A stretch of 64,000 nucleotides of DNA from Microbacterium halophytorum (GCF_002970975.1 NZ_PNFA01000008.1:124001-188000); one strand, 5' to 3'. Shown: positions 1 to 9,700, numbered from the stretch's first letter. Numbers and translations: made by a program. The notes: generated by a model from the letters alone, not told the origin.

Positions 1-760
1 CCTCGTCGGAGCCGTAGCCGATCGCCGTCGCGTAGTTCAGCAGCGCGTCGACCCAGACGTAGATGACGTGGCTGTCGTCCCACGGCACCGGGATGCCCCA
101 GTCGAACGCGCTGCGCGAGATCGAGAGGTCCTTCAGGCCCTGCTGCACGAAGGCGACGACCTCGTTGCGGGCCGACTCAGGCTGGATGAAGTCGGGGCGC
201 GTGCGGTACAGCTCGAGCAGATCGTCGGCGAACTCGCTGAGCTTGAAGAAGTAGTTCTTCTCGTGCAGCAGCTCGAGCGGCTTCGAGTGGATCGCGCAGA
301 CCTTGAGCCCCTCGAACGGGCCGGTGCCCTGCACGATCTCGCTCTCGGGCTTGAACTCCTCGCAGCCGACGCAGTAGAGCGCCTCGTACTCGCCCGCGTA
401 GATGTAGCCGCGGTCGTAGATCGCCTGGATGAACGCCTTCACGCTCTCCTCGTGGCGCTCCTGCGTCGTCCGGATGAAATCGTCGTTGGCGACGTTCAGC
501 GTCTCGAGCAGCGGGAACCATTCGTTCGCGACGAGCTTGTCGACCCACTCCTGGGGCGAGACGCCGTTCGCCGCGGCGGCGCGCATCATCTTCTGGCCGT
601 GCTCGTCCGTTCCTGTGAGCATCCAGGTGTCGTCGCCCGCCTGGCGGTGCCAGCGGGCGAGCGCGTCCACCGCCACCGTCGTGTACCCGTGGCCGATGTG
701 GGGCACATCGCTCGGGTAGTAGATGGGCGTGGTGATGTAGAACGAACCGCCGGAAGTCAC
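1..760 (-). CDS. metG: Methionyl-tRNA synthetase, N-terminal part (cut by window edge)
   Basis: Class I aminoacyl-tRNA synthetase that charges tRNA-Met with methionine in the cytoplasm. About 253 N-terminal residues are visible; the rest lies beyond position 1. The start of the protein reads VTSGGSFYITTPIYY, and the class I signature HIGH appears in DVPHIGHGY at about residues 20-28. The connective segment carries CVGCEEF, one half of a zinc-knuckle-like cysteine pair. The GTG start at 760-758 puts the conserved FYITTPIYYPS segment close to the N-terminus, as expected for the family. In actinobacteria metG often lies near rsmI and pmt, which fits this window. Identity is confident; the KMSKS motif is out of view. 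Confidence 0.95.
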   Translation of the reverse strand, partial: MTSGGSFYITTPIYYPSDVPHIGHGYTTVAVDALARWHRQAGDDTWMLTGTDEHGQKMMRAAAANGVSPQEWVDKLVANEWFPLLETLNVANDDFIRTTQERHEESVKAFIQAIYDRGYIYAGEYEALYCVGCEEFKPESEIVQGTGPFEGLKVCAIHSKPLELLHEKNYFFKLSEFADDLLELYRTRPDFIQPESARNEVVAFVQQGLKDLSISRSAFDWGIPVPWDDSHVIYVWVDALLNYATAIGYGSDE

Positions 761-902
761 CCCTGCAGTCTATTTGCTCCGCGACTGCGAGTTTCACGCA
801 CGCGGATCCGTGCGAGAACACCGCCGCCGTCGCAGATGACGCGCCGAGATCGGCGATCGGTACGGCGCGGATGATGTCACCCGGGCCGAGGCTCCCCGGT
901 GA

Positions 903-2813
903 TCAGATGCCCGCGAGGAAGCCGGCCACGATCGGGCCGGCGACGTCGGCGCCCGAGTCGCCGTCCTCGACGAACACCGCCACCGCCAGGTCACCCTGGG
1001 TCGCGATCATCCACGCGTGCGTCGGCAGGTCGCCTTCGGCATCCGGCTCCCCGTACTCGGCCGTGCCGGTCTTGGCGGCGACCTCGGGCCGGACGCCGTT
1101 CAGGGCCGAGGCGGAGCCGTCGGCCACGACCGAGCGCATCAGGCTGTGGAGCGTCTCCGCTTCCTCCTCCGTCAGCGGCGGGCCCTGCTCGCCCGCGTCG
1201 CCGTCGGCGCCGGAGCCCGCGTCGTCGCCCGTGCTCGCGGCCGCTCCGCCGGCATCCGCCTGCTCCTCGATCAGGTGCGGCTGGACGGTCTCCTGCGCCG
1301 CGACCGACGCCGCCACGGTCGCCATCGCGAGGGGGCTCGCGAGAACCGTGCCCTGCCCGATGGTGTCGGCGGCGTACTCGGTCTCACCCTCGGGCACCGG
1401 CACATCGCCGAGGAAGGCCGGGAAGCCGAGCTCGGCACCTGTGCCGAGGCCGAGCGACGCGGCGGCCTGCTGCAGGGCCACGCCGTCGATCCGGTTGCGC
1501 GACGAGATCATCGCCGTGTTACACGAGTTCGCGACGGCCTCCCGCAGGGTGATCTCGCCCGTCATCGCGGCGGGGTATCCGCCGTAGTTGTGGAACTCGT
1601 AGCCATCGACCGTGACGGTGTCGGCGCAGGTGACCGCGTCGTCCGGGCTCATTCCTCCGCGGATCAGCGCGAGCGAGGTGACGACCTTGAACGTCGAACC
1701 GGGAGCGTACTGGCCGACGGTCGCGGCCGAGAACACCCCGGTCTCGGGGCTGTTCGCCGCGGCGAGGACGGCGCCCGTCGAGGGCCGGATCGCGACGAGC
1801 GACGCACCTCCGCCGACCTCGGCGAGGGCCGCGTCGGCGGCCATCTGCGTTCCGACGTCGAGCGTCGTCGCGAGCGGCTCGGCGGGCTCGGCCGGCCACT
1901 CGGCCAGCGTGCGCCGCTGCTCGCCCTCCCCCTCGCCCGAGACGGCGCTCACCGTCACTGCGGGGGTGCCGCGCAGCTGCTCGTCGTAGGCGGCCTGCAG
2001 GCCGGAGAGCCCGATCACGTCGCCGGCGCGCACGGCGCCGTCCGACTCCTCGATCGCCTCGGCCGTGGCCTCGCCGACCGTGCCGAGCAGGTCGCCGGCG
2101 AAGCCGCTCGTCGGGGCGAGGAACATCGTGTCGTCGACGGCGTTCGCGCCGGGGATCTCGGCGAAGTCATCCGGCACCCGCTCGGCGGCGTCCTCGGGGC
2201 GCAGCACGATCGCCTCGACGAACGCCGCGTCGCCCATCTGCGCTGCACGGCCCGCCAGCTCGTCCGGATCGACGCCGAGCGCCTTCGCGATCCGGCGCGC
2301 GCTGGAGGCGACCTGATCGGGGTCGACCCAACTCTTGTCGAGGCCGTAGCGCGTGACGGGCCGCTCCGCCACGATCTCCCGTCCTTCGGCGCCGACGATG
2401 CCGGCGCGCTCGGGGTATTCGCGAGAGACGACGATCGTCTCGCCCTCCTCGAGCCCGTCCGCGATGAGCTGGGGCGTCTCGGCGACCTGCCACCCCGCGT
2501 CGGCGTCGAGGGTGAGCTCGGCCGGCACCTCGTAGCTCCACTCATTGCCCTCGATCTCGCGGGTCACCGTGAGGTCCACCGTCGCCGTGTCCCCCTCCCG
2601 CACTGGCTCGGCCGCCGTCACCTCGGCGGGGTAGCCGACGAGCTGTTCCGCCGCGGTGTCGAAGCCCGTCACGTCGCCCGTCTCGACAGCTGTCGTCAGT
2701 TCGCCGACCGCATCGGAGAGTCCGTCGTCGCCCGGTGCGCAGGCGGCGAGCGCGACGGTGGGGAGGGCGAGTGCTGCGGCGACTGCGGTGATTCGGCGGA
2801 GGGAGGTCACCAC
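903..2813 (-). CDS. Penicillin-binding protein (transpeptidase) with lipoprotein signal and NTF2-like domain
   Basis: Serine DD-transpeptidase that cross-links peptidoglycan on the outer face of the membrane. With the GTG at 2813 the protein has 636 residues. Residues 1-25 form a lipoprotein signal ending in the lipobox LAAC (Cys25). An NTF2-like (MecA_N type) domain follows at about 35-145, then a PBP dimerisation region, then the transpeptidase domain with the three catalytic motifs: STFK (Ser373, Lys376), SCN (430-432) and KTGT (581-584). Serine- and glycine-rich residues at about 520-545 look like a linker insertion. A tandem GTG at 2810 is an alternative start. It lies 37 bp downstream of the FUSC gene and could be co-transcribed with it. 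Class B by architecture; whether it is a low-affinity PBP cannot be told. Confidence 0.9.
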   Translation of the reverse strand: MVTSLRRITAVAAALALPTVALAACAPGDDGLSDAVGELTTAVETGDVTGFDTAAEQLVGYPAEVTAAEPVREGDTATVDLTVTREIEGNEWSYEVPAELTLDADAGWQVAETPQLIADGLEEGETIVVSREYPERAGIVGAEGREIVAERPVTRYGLDKSWVDPDQVASSARRIAKALGVDPDELAGRAAQMGDAAFVEAIVLRPEDAAERVPDDFAEIPGANAVDDTMFLAPTSGFAGDLLGTVGEATAEAIEESDGAVRAGDVIGLSGLQAAYDEQLRGTPAVTVSAVSGEGEGEQRRTLAEWPAEPAEPLATTLDVGTQMAADAALAEVGGGASLVAIRPSTGAVLAAANSPETGVFSAATVGQYAPGSTFKVVTSLALIRGGMSPDDAVTCADTVTVDGYEFHNYGGYPAAMTGEITLREAVANSCNTAMISSRNRIDGVALQQAAASLGLGTGAELGFPAFLGDVPVPEGETEYAADTIGQGTVLASPLAMATVAASVAAQETVQPHLIEEQADAGGAAASTGDDAGSGADGDAGEQGPPLTEEEAETLHSLMRSVVADGSASALNGVRPEVAAKTGTAEYGEPDAEGDLPTHAWMIATQGDLAVAVFVEDGDSGADVAGPIVAGFLAGI

Positions 2814-2850
2814 GCCATTGTGCCGTATACCGCCGGCGCCGCCCCGGCGA

Positions 2851-5214
2851 TCAGGCGCGCTCGCCCCCGCTGAGCGACCGCACCTCGACACCCGCCGCCA
2901 GGGCCAGCGATGCGAGGGCGCCGTCGACGAGCTGGAGGTCGCGCAGCGCGAGCTGGCGCAGCGTCACGCGGTCGCCGTCGCCGAGCGAGGCCGCGACGCG
3001 CTCGAAGCGCGACGCCGTGCGCGTGTACGCGCGGCTCGTGGGGTGCTCGCCGAGCGCGCGGGCGAGCTCGTTGATCGACGACAGCATCACCTGGGCCGCG
3101 TCGGCGAGCGCCTCGTCCGCCTCCCCGGAGATCCGCGGGACGCGCCGCGTGTCGGCGACGAGGTTGCGGGCGTGCGAGTGCGCCGCGTTCGCGGCCGCCC
3201 ACCAGTGCTGGTTCTCGCCGCCGAGCGAACCGGGCACCCGGATGAGCGCGCGGCTCGGCGCGGTCGACGCCTCGAGGGTCTGGAACGCCGCGTCGAGCTT
3301 GCGGGTCGCGCTGAGCAGCTGCTCGTCGTAACCGGTGGCGCGCAAGCGCAGCACCGCAGGGCCGATGAGCTCGCCGAGCGCGTCGAGGAACTCGCGCGTC
3401 GCGACGCGGACGACCCTGCCCGTGCGCAGCGGCAGCACGAGCACCACCGTGAGGACCGCGACGGCGGCGCCGATCACGGTCTCGAGCAGGCGCAGCGCCA
3501 GCAGGTCCTCCGAGAACTGGGCGAGCTGCATGTACAGCAGCGCGATCACGACAGTGAGGGCGCACGTGAAGACGGCGTAGCTCACCCGCATGAGGTAGAG
3601 CCCGATGAACAGCGACGCCAGGATGGCGACGATGGCGGCCCCCGGATGATCGCCGATGGCGAGCGCGAGCGCCGAACCGATGACGACGCCGACGACGGTG
3701 CCGATGACGCGGAGCGCGCCCTTCCGCACCTGCTCGGCCGCGTTGTTCGCGCCCATGAACGTCACGAACGTCGCGATGACGGCCCAGTAGAACTTGTCGG
3801 GGGCGACGAGGGAGCCGATGGTCACCGACGCCGCGGCCGCGACCGTCATCTGGATGCCGAGGCGCGTCGACGGGTGCAGCCGCACCGACCGCTGCCGGAG
3901 CTTCTCCTCGCTCGCGGTGGCGCTCACGCTGGACGAACCGGGCAGCCAGCCCCCGAAGAGCTCGACGGCCGGTTCGAACGCCGCAGCGCTTCCCGTGCCG
4001 CGGGAACCGGCGCTCGCTCCCGGGTCGGGTGCCGCGTCGGCGCCCTCGGATCCGCTCCTGGCGCCGTCGTCGCCGGCCGAGGGAGCGAGGAGGCCGCGGC
4101 CGGAGGCGACATCGGCGTAGTCGGAGACGCTGCTCGCGAAGCGATGCAGCACGACGGCGGTCGTCTCGTCGATGCCCGCGCGATTCCCTGGGTCCGCGAG
4201 CCACCCGCGCAGGTCTTCGGCCGCCGCCGAGACGCCATCCGCGTCGCGGCCGCCGATCGCGGCCATCGCGCGGCGCGCGAGCGCGCCTGCGTCATCCGGC
4301 AGACCCATCGGCGCGACGGTGCGGGCGAAGCGAGCGGCGTTCGCGAGCGAGACCTCCGCCGCGAACACCTGCGCGTGCAGCTCGGCCGCGGTCGTGCCTA
4401 CGGGCAGCCGGGTCGATTCCGCGAGCTGCGCGTCGATCATCAGGGCGGTCTCGTTCATCCGGACGAGCTGCGTGTGGGCCCGCCGCCGCGCTCTGGCCGA
4501 GGCCGGGTGGTCGAGCACGTCGATCGTCGCGGCGGCGACGCCGTCGGCGCGGCCGCGGAAGGAGCGGCGCAGCCTGGCGACCACGCCGCGGCGGCTGGGG
4601 TGGGTGACGAGCACGTGCACGGCGATCGCGACAGCGGCACCGATCGCGAGCTCGGCCGCGATCCACCCGATCCCCGAGATGTCGGTCAGCCGCGAGAGGA
4701 ACACGCCGAAGAAGTTGCCCATGAACAGGCCCTGGCCGATGCCGAAGCCCCAGGCTCCCGCCCTTCGGAGGAACCCGGCGGCCCCCAGGATCGCGACCAT
4801 CACGACGAGCGCCGCGACGTGCCACGGCGCGAGCAGGAGGCCCAGGGCGGCGCCGGCGCACATCGCGGTCGGCACCACCAGCAGGGCGCCGATCGCCCTG
4901 CCGAGCGAGTCGAACATCGGGCCGACGAAGCTCGACACCATGGCGACCATGGCGCCGGCCATCATCGCCATCACGAGCGCGGCGCGGTTCGCCGCGCCGG
5001 CGCCAGGGGAATCGGCGGGAACCGCCATGGGCGAGAACCCGCGGAAGAACAGCCACTCCGCCAGCAGGGCGAGGCCGACGGCGAGCACGGCGAACGATGC
5101 GCTGCGCAGGCGGCTGAAGCCGGGGTCTGATGCGACGAAGCGGCTCAGCTGTTCGGCGACCGCACGGCGGGTGCGCCCGACGCCCGACGCGGGCGGAGTC
5201 GCTGTGCGGGGCAT
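2851..5214 (-). CDS. FUSC family integral membrane protein
   Basis: 787-residue membrane protein. A hydrophobic block at about residues 38-200 holds five or six membrane segments. A long soluble helical stretch follows, then a second hydrophobic block in the C-terminal half, opening with the FUSC-type segment around DKFYWAVIATFVTFMG, and a final soluble helical domain. This duplicated layout is that of FUSC/YccS/aromatic-acid-exporter proteins, several of which are efflux pumps for aromatic acids; the substrate here is unknown. The ATG at 5214 is preceded by a good -10 element TAGAAT (5229-5224 on this strand), leaving almost no leader. Possibly in one transcript with the PBP gene downstream. 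Confidence 0.8.
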   Translation of the reverse strand: MPRTATPPASGVGRTRRAVAEQLSRFVASDPGFSRLRSASFAVLAVGLALLAEWLFFRGFSPMAVPADSPGAGAANRAALVMAMMAGAMVAMVSSFVGPMFDSLGRAIGALLVVPTAMCAGAALGLLLAPWHVAALVVMVAILGAAGFLRRAGAWGFGIGQGLFMGNFFGVFLSRLTDISGIGWIAAELAIGAAVAIAVHVLVTHPSRRGVVARLRRSFRGRADGVAAATIDVLDHPASARARRRAHTQLVRMNETALMIDAQLAESTRLPVGTTAAELHAQVFAAEVSLANAARFARTVAPMGLPDDAGALARRAMAAIGGRDADGVSAAAEDLRGWLADPGNRAGIDETTAVVLHRFASSVSDYADVASGRGLLAPSAGDDGARSGSEGADAAPDPGASAGSRGTGSAAAFEPAVELFGGWLPGSSSVSATASEEKLRQRSVRLHPSTRLGIQMTVAAAASVTIGSLVAPDKFYWAVIATFVTFMGANNAAEQVRKGALRVIGTVVGVVIGSALALAIGDHPGAAIVAILASLFIGLYLMRVSYAVFTCALTVVIALLYMQLAQFSEDLLALRLLETVIGAAVAVLTVVLVLPLRTGRVVRVATREFLDALGELIGPAVLRLRATGYDEQLLSATRKLDAAFQTLEASTAPSRALIRVPGSLGGENQHWWAAANAAHSHARNLVADTRRVPRISGEADEALADAAQVMLSSINELARALGEHPTSRAYTRTASRFERVAASLGDGDRVTLRQLALRDLQLVDGALASLALAAGVEVRSLSGGERA

Positions 5215-5242
5215 ACTCCCGCCATTCTACGAAAGTACGGCT

Positions 5243-5284
5243 GGCAGGGCCCGGGGGCCGATACAGGTTGCACCGCCCCCTGCC
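5243..5284 (-). terminator. Weak candidate terminator after the MFS gene
   Basis: Just past the MFS stop codon the arms GGGGGC (5253-5258) and GCCCCC (5275-5280) can pair, extended by GGCA/TGCC outside with a bulge. There is no clear T-tract, so this is only a candidate. Confidence 0.3.
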
Positions 5285-5285
5285 C

Positions 5286-6677
5286 TCACCGTGCGCCGTC
5301 CGACCGCGCTTCCGCGGTGGACGCTCCGCCCGGAAGGACGGTGCGGCCGTCGAGCTCCGTGAGGTTGAGCCGAGAGCGGTCCTTCCCCGTGGTCAGACCG
5401 ACGAGGCTGACGACGGCGAATCCGATCCAGAGCGCGGCGACCAACCAGAGGCTTCCGCCACCAGTCGCGGCGAGCGCCGTCGCGATCATCGGCGTGAACC
5501 CCGCTCCGGCGGTCGAGGCGAACTGATACGCCACGGACACACCCGAGTTCCGCACCGAGGTCGGGAACTGCTCGCCGGCGTACGCCCCGTAGGGGCCCGC
5601 CGAGAACCCCTGCACGACCGAAAGACCGAGGAACACCGCGAAGAAGAACAGCACGACGCTGTCCGTCTCCAGCATCAGCATGATCGGGTACGCGAGCGCG
5701 ATCCCGAGGATGTTGCCGAACATCAGGATGCGACGACGGCCGTACCGATCGGACATCCGAGACGCGATCACGATGAAGACGATCGTCGTGACCGCCGCTG
5801 ACGCCTTCAGCACCAGGACGAGGCTCTGCTCGTGCGCCGCCTGCTGCACCACGTACGCCACTGCCCACGCACCCATCAGCCCCTGCGCCGCCTGCCCCGA
5901 CAGCCCGACGGTGAAAGCACGCAGCAGCGGGCGCCAGTGGTCGCGGACCAGCGCGACGAGCGGCGTCCTGCGCTGGTGCGGCGCGCGCTCGACGGCCTCC
6001 ACGAAGACCTTCGATTCGGACACGCGACGGCGGATGAAGACCGCGATCATCATGAAGGCCGCGGAGAGGATGAACGGCACGCGCCAGCCCCAGGAGAGGA
6101 ACTGCTCATCGGGGAGCGTCGCCATTCCCGCCAGGATCAGCGTCCCCACGAGTGTGCCGGTCGGCGCGCCCATGTACGAGAACGCCGACGCGAACCCGCG
6201 CGAGTGCTTCTTGGCGTTCTCGAAACCGACGAGCGTCGCGCCTCCCCATTCGCCGCCGACCGCGATGCCCTGCACCACCCGCAGAGTGACGAGGAGGATC
6301 GGTGCCCACACGCCGATCTGAGCCGTGGCCGGAAGCAGACCGATCAGAGTTGAGGTCACTCCCATCACGATGATGGTCGACATCAGCACGGCCTTGCGCC
6401 CGACCCTGTCGCCGAGGTGCCCGAAGATGATGCCCCCGAGCGGCCGGGCGACGTACCCGGCGGCGAGCGTGGCGAAGGACAGCACGAGTGCCGTCGTCGG
6501 GTCGAGGCTCGTGAAGAAGATGCGGTTGAACACGATCCCCGCAGCTGTGGCATACAGGATGAAGTCGTAATACTCGAGCGCCGTGCCGATCAGGCTGGAC
6601 GCGAGGATGCGGCGCATGTCCTTGCCGGATGCCGCGTAGGCGGTGTCGACCGCCTGCGTGTTCGGAGAGCTGGTCAT
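5286..6677 (-). CDS. MFS transporter, metabolite:H+ symporter (MHS) type
   Basis: 463-residue major facilitator protein with about 12 membrane segments, predicted to import a small organic acid or betaine with protons. The N-terminal segment SSLIGTALEYYDFILYATAA matches the MHS subfamily (ShiA, ProP, KgtP relatives). The loop 2-3 signature GHLGDRVGRKAV and its pseudo-repeat MSDRYGRRRIL in the second half are both present. The start has a strong Shine-Dalgarno (GAGGAG). It lies 70 bp downstream of the metallo-hydrolase on the same strand, and both face a LysR regulator, so it probably imports the substrate of that enzyme. The substrate is not known. Confidence 0.88.
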   Translation of the reverse strand: MTSSPNTQAVDTAYAASGKDMRRILASSLIGTALEYYDFILYATAAGIVFNRIFFTSLDPTTALVLSFATLAAGYVARPLGGIIFGHLGDRVGRKAVLMSTIIVMGVTSTLIGLLPATAQIGVWAPILLVTLRVVQGIAVGGEWGGATLVGFENAKKHSRGFASAFSYMGAPTGTLVGTLILAGMATLPDEQFLSWGWRVPFILSAAFMMIAVFIRRRVSESKVFVEAVERAPHQRRTPLVALVRDHWRPLLRAFTVGLSGQAAQGLMGAWAVAYVVQQAAHEQSLVLVLKASAAVTTIVFIVIASRMSDRYGRRRILMFGNILGIALAYPIMLMLETDSVVLFFFAVFLGLSVVQGFSAGPYGAYAGEQFPTSVRNSGVSVAYQFASTAGAGFTPMIATALAATGGGSLWLVAALWIGFAVVSLVGLTTGKDRSRLNLTELDGRTVLPGGASTAEARSDGAR

Positions 6678-6747
6678 CGTTGACTCCTCAATCGGGTTTC
6701 CGCCTCAGTCCGAGGCATGCGCCGGCTCGCCATCGAGCCGGCATGGA

Positions 6748-7785
6748 TCACACACCGGCAGACGCCGGCTGTACGCTTCGCGCGAAGCTCAGGATGTCGA
6801 GATCGTCGGGGATCGTCAGGGGGCCCGGATACGCGGTCTGCGCATCGCGCCAGACCTCGGGATGGGCGTACGACGGCACGAGGTGGTGCAGCGCAAGCCG
6901 TTTGGCGCCCGCCCGTGCGGCGATGCGCCCCGCGTCCGCGGGAGTCGTGTGCGACCTCCTGTGGTGAGCCATCGTCGCGTTCAGCATGTCCGTGTCGGTG
7001 TACTGCGCGGCGAGGATGTCGAGGTCGATCGCTTCGTGGAGGAGCAGATCCGTGTCGCGTGCCAGCCGAACGACGTTGTCGCACGGCGCTGTGTCGCCGG
7101 AGATCGTCACCGAGCCCAGATCGGTGTCGAAGCGGTAGGCGAAGGCAGGGGCCATCGGATGATGCGACACGAGCACGGCCGTCACCGTGACGAGGTCGTC
7201 GCGGAACACCTCGATGGGCTCCATCGGCGGGGAGACCGCCGTGTCCGGGTCGAAGCCGCTGACAGCGCCGAGGTCGATCTCTGTGACGTCGAATGTGTCG
7301 CGCGGGCTGCGCGCGAGCGAGTCGAAGATGCGATCGTTGATGTCAGTGGCAAAGGCCGCGAACAGCCCGTCGAAGAGCCCCATGACGCCCGGCGTCGGAC
7401 GCTCCGGCGCTACGGCGCGCGGCGTCGATGCCGCCTGCGGTGACAGCGGAGTCAGTCGGCCCCGATCGCCCGGCCCGACGACCGCGATGGGGCCGCTCAT
7501 CCGGTTCTTCAGCTCGAATGCGCCGAACAGCACGATGCTCGGCAGATCGACGAGGTGGTCGGAGTGCATGTGGGTGAGGAAGATGCCGCCGAGGTCGGGC
7601 ATCTTCAGACCGGCAGCGCTCGCCTGATGGCCGGCGCCGTCTCCGCAGTCGACGAGGTACCAGCGCTCGCCCACGACGACGGCGGTCGCAATGCCGAAGC
7701 GCGGAGCGCCCGAATGGTCGGCCCACCAGCGCGGCCCACCGGCGGTGCCCAGCGTGATGATTCGAGGCTCAGATGTGGTGGTCAC
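6748..7785 (-). CDS. Metallo-beta-lactamase-fold hydrolase
   Basis: 345-residue MBL-fold metal-dependent hydrolase. The metal-binding motif HMHSDH occupies residues 72-77 (His72, His74, Asp76, His77), preceded by the beta-strand segment LVDCGDG at 44-50. Further ligands are expected at SGDTAPCDN and LLHEAID in the second half. The overall arrangement resembles the RNase Z/arylsulfatase-like branch rather than true beta-lactamases. I chose the GTG at 7785: a Shine-Dalgarno AAGGA lies at 7798-7794, and the following residues go straight into the MBL strand. The longer reading frame upstream would run into the LysR promoter. Neighbours are the MFS transporter downstream and the divergent LysR gene; together they look like an inducible catabolic unit for an ester, lactone or sulfate ester. 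Confidence 0.82.
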   Translation of the reverse strand: MTTTSEPRIITLGTAGGPRWWADHSGAPRFGIATAVVVGERWYLVDCGDGAGHQASAAGLKMPDLGGIFLTHMHSDHLVDLPSIVLFGAFELKNRMSGPIAVVGPGDRGRLTPLSPQAASTPRAVAPERPTPGVMGLFDGLFAAFATDINDRIFDSLARSPRDTFDVTEIDLGAVSGFDPDTAVSPPMEPIEVFRDDLVTVTAVLVSHHPMAPAFAYRFDTDLGSVTISGDTAPCDNVVRLARDTDLLLHEAIDLDILAAQYTDTDMLNATMAHHRRSHTTPADAGRIAARAGAKRLALHHLVPSYAHPEVWRDAQTAYPGPLTIPDDLDILSFARSVQPASAGV

Positions 7786-7876
7786 GTCGTCGTCCTTCCG
7801 TCGTTGTCGACTACGTTCGTCCAGTCCCACCCACCTGTCCAACTGATTGTCGTTAAGCGTGCTATTAAGTGACGTT

Positions 7877-8818
7877 ATGGCTGACATCACGCTCCGGCAG
7901 CTCGAATACTTCGTCGCGATCGCCGACACGGGCTCCGTGACGGCCGCGGCCAGGAGCTGCCGAGTCACCCAGGCCGCTGTGAGCACCGCACTCGCCCAGC
8001 TCGAACGCACAGTGGGCGCGCGACTCGTCATCCGTCACCCCGGCCACGGCATCGCGCTCACGGCCGAGGGCGCGGCGGTCGCGTCGCACGCGCGCACCGT
8101 CTTGGACGACGTCGAGCGGGTGTCATCGGTCGTCTCGGTGAGCCGCGGCCGCCTCACGGGGACGCTGTCGATCGGTGTGTACCGCACCCTCGCACCGCAC
8201 ACTGTGCCTGCGCTCATCGAGTGGTTCAGCACGCGACACCCAGACGTCTCACTGCGGTTCATCGAGGCATCCGGATCGCACGTGCAGGACGAGGTCCTGG
8301 CCGGCCGCGCGCAGGTCGCGGTGATCTATCGCGCCCAACTCGCCTCGGGGCTCGACGCCACGATCCTCCGCGATGCCCTGCGTATGGCGGTGATGAGCCC
8401 TGATCATCCGCTCGCCGCGCACACAGGCCTCAGCCTGGAGGTGCTCGCCGAGCACCCTGCGATCCTCCTGGACGAAGAGCCAGCACTGCAGCGCACTCTC
8501 GCAGCATTCGCCGCCGCAGGCGTCGAGCCTCTCGTGCCGTGGCGGAGCACGAGCGTCGAAGCGATCCACAATGTCGCAGGGCGAGGCTCTGCCTACTCGA
8601 TCCTGATGCAGACGCGTTCGCACAGTCCGGAAGGACGACCGCTCGTGTTCAGAGAACTGCCGGACCCCGGCCTCGAGAATCCGGTTGCCGCCGTGCTCCC
8701 GCGCGGCGTCCGTCCGACGGCGCTCGTCGCCGAGGCGCTCGCGGCTGTGCGAGAGCACTGGGCGGCCGCCGACAGCGAGCTGCAACAGCCGGCTCGGCGT
8801 GCCGCCGCCTCGGACTGA
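7877..8818 (+). CDS. LysR family transcriptional regulator
   Basis: 313-residue LysR-type regulator. The N-terminal winged helix-turn-helix (about residues 2-60) reads ITLRQLEYFVAIADTGSVT with the recognition segment TQAAVSTALAQLE. A periplasmic-binding-protein-like effector domain covers about 90-295. The ATG at 7877 is used because it starts directly at the conserved ADITLRQLEYF; a start 30 bp upstream would add residues unlike the family. It is transcribed divergently from the MBL hydrolase and MFS genes across a 91-bp gap and is their likely regulator. The effector is unknown. Confidence 0.9.
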   Translation: MADITLRQLEYFVAIADTGSVTAAARSCRVTQAAVSTALAQLERTVGARLVIRHPGHGIALTAEGAAVASHARTVLDDVERVSSVVSVSRGRLTGTLSIGVYRTLAPHTVPALIEWFSTRHPDVSLRFIEASGSHVQDEVLAGRAQVAVIYRAQLASGLDATILRDALRMAVMSPDHPLAAHTGLSLEVLAEHPAILLDEEPALQRTLAAFAAAGVEPLVPWRSTSVEAIHNVAGRGSAYSILMQTRSHSPEGRPLVFRELPDPGLENPVAAVLPRGVRPTALVAEALAAVREHWAAADSELQQPARRAAASD

Positions 8819-8864
8819 CGCGATCGTGGGTGCCCGTTGCAGGGGCGCAATCTCGCCGCCCGCG

Positions 8865-9680
8865 TCAGCGTGCGGCGAGCGCCGCCTGGTACAGGTCGCG
8901 CGATGACAGGCCCGTCGCGGCGGCGACCTCTCGAGCGGCGTCCTTGAGGCGCGCTCCGCCGTCGACGAGCACGCGCACCTGGGCGAGGGCGTCGTCGGGC
9001 GAGACCTCGCGCTCCTCGGCGCCGGCGACGACGATGACGAGCTCGCCCCTCACGCCGTCGGCAGCCCACGCGACGAGCTCGTCGAGCGTGCCGCGGGCGG
9101 TCTCCTCGTGCAGCTTGGTGAGTTCGCGGCTCACGCTCGCGGAGCGGGCGCCGCCGAACGCCCGCGCCATGTCGGCGAGCGTCTGCCCGACGCGCGTCGG
9201 AGCCTCGAAGAAGACGAGCGTGCGGCGCTCGCCGGCGAGCGAGCCGAAGAAACGCGCGCGCTCCCCCGGCTTGCGCGGCACGAATCCCTCGAACGCGAAG
9301 CGGTCCGTCGGCAGGCCCGAGACCGCGAGCGCCGTCAGCACCGCGCTCGGACCGGGGACCGCTGTGACCTCGACGCCCGCCGCGGCCGCCGCGGCGACGA
9401 GCCCGTAGCCGGGATCGCTCACGGTCGGCATACCGGCATCCGAGAGCACGACCACGTCCTGCTCGCGGGCCAGCTCGACGAGCTCGCCCGCCTTCTGCTT
9501 CTCGTTGTGGTCGTGGAACGCGATCAGCCGCGGCCGGTTCTCGATGCCGAGCGCGGCGCACAGCCGTTGCGTCATGCGGGTGTCCTCGGCCGCGACCACG
9601 GTCGCGGACTCGAGCAGATCGACGAGCCGCCGCGACGCGTCGCCCAGGTTCCCGATCGGTGTCGCGGCGAGGATGATCAC
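8865..9680 (-). CDS. rsmI: 16S rRNA (cytidine1402-2'-O)-methyltransferase RsmI
   Basis: 271-residue tetrapyrrole-methylase-fold enzyme that 2'-O-methylates C1402 of 16S rRNA with S-adenosylmethionine. Family hallmarks are visible: MIILAATPIGNLGDAS at the N-terminus, AEDTRMTQRL at about 31-40, FHDHNE, the SAM-binding VVLSDAGMPTVSDPG at about 77-91, and GPSAVLTALAVSGLP. The length is normal. In many actinobacteria rsmI is directly divergent from the protein mannosyltransferase gene; here 3.6 kb of other genes lie between them. Confidence 0.95.
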   Translation of the reverse strand: MIILAATPIGNLGDASRRLVDLLESATVVAAEDTRMTQRLCAALGIENRPRLIAFHDHNEKQKAGELVELAREQDVVVLSDAGMPTVSDPGYGLVAAAAAAGVEVTAVPGPSAVLTALAVSGLPTDRFAFEGFVPRKPGERARFFGSLAGERRTLVFFEAPTRVGQTLADMARAFGGARSASVSRELTKLHEETARGTLDELVAWAADGVRGELVIVVAGAEEREVSPDDALAQVRVLVDGGARLKDAAREVAAATGLSSRDLYQAALAAR

Positions 9681-9700
9681 CCGACCAGCGTACGTGCCCC

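Noticed and set aside
2656..5130. Very long open frame antisense to the FUSC and PBP genes (over 800 codons)
   Set aside because: Composition is Arg/Gly/Glu/Asp-rich with no family-like motif. Opposite strands of high-GC genes are open for long stretches by codon bias alone.
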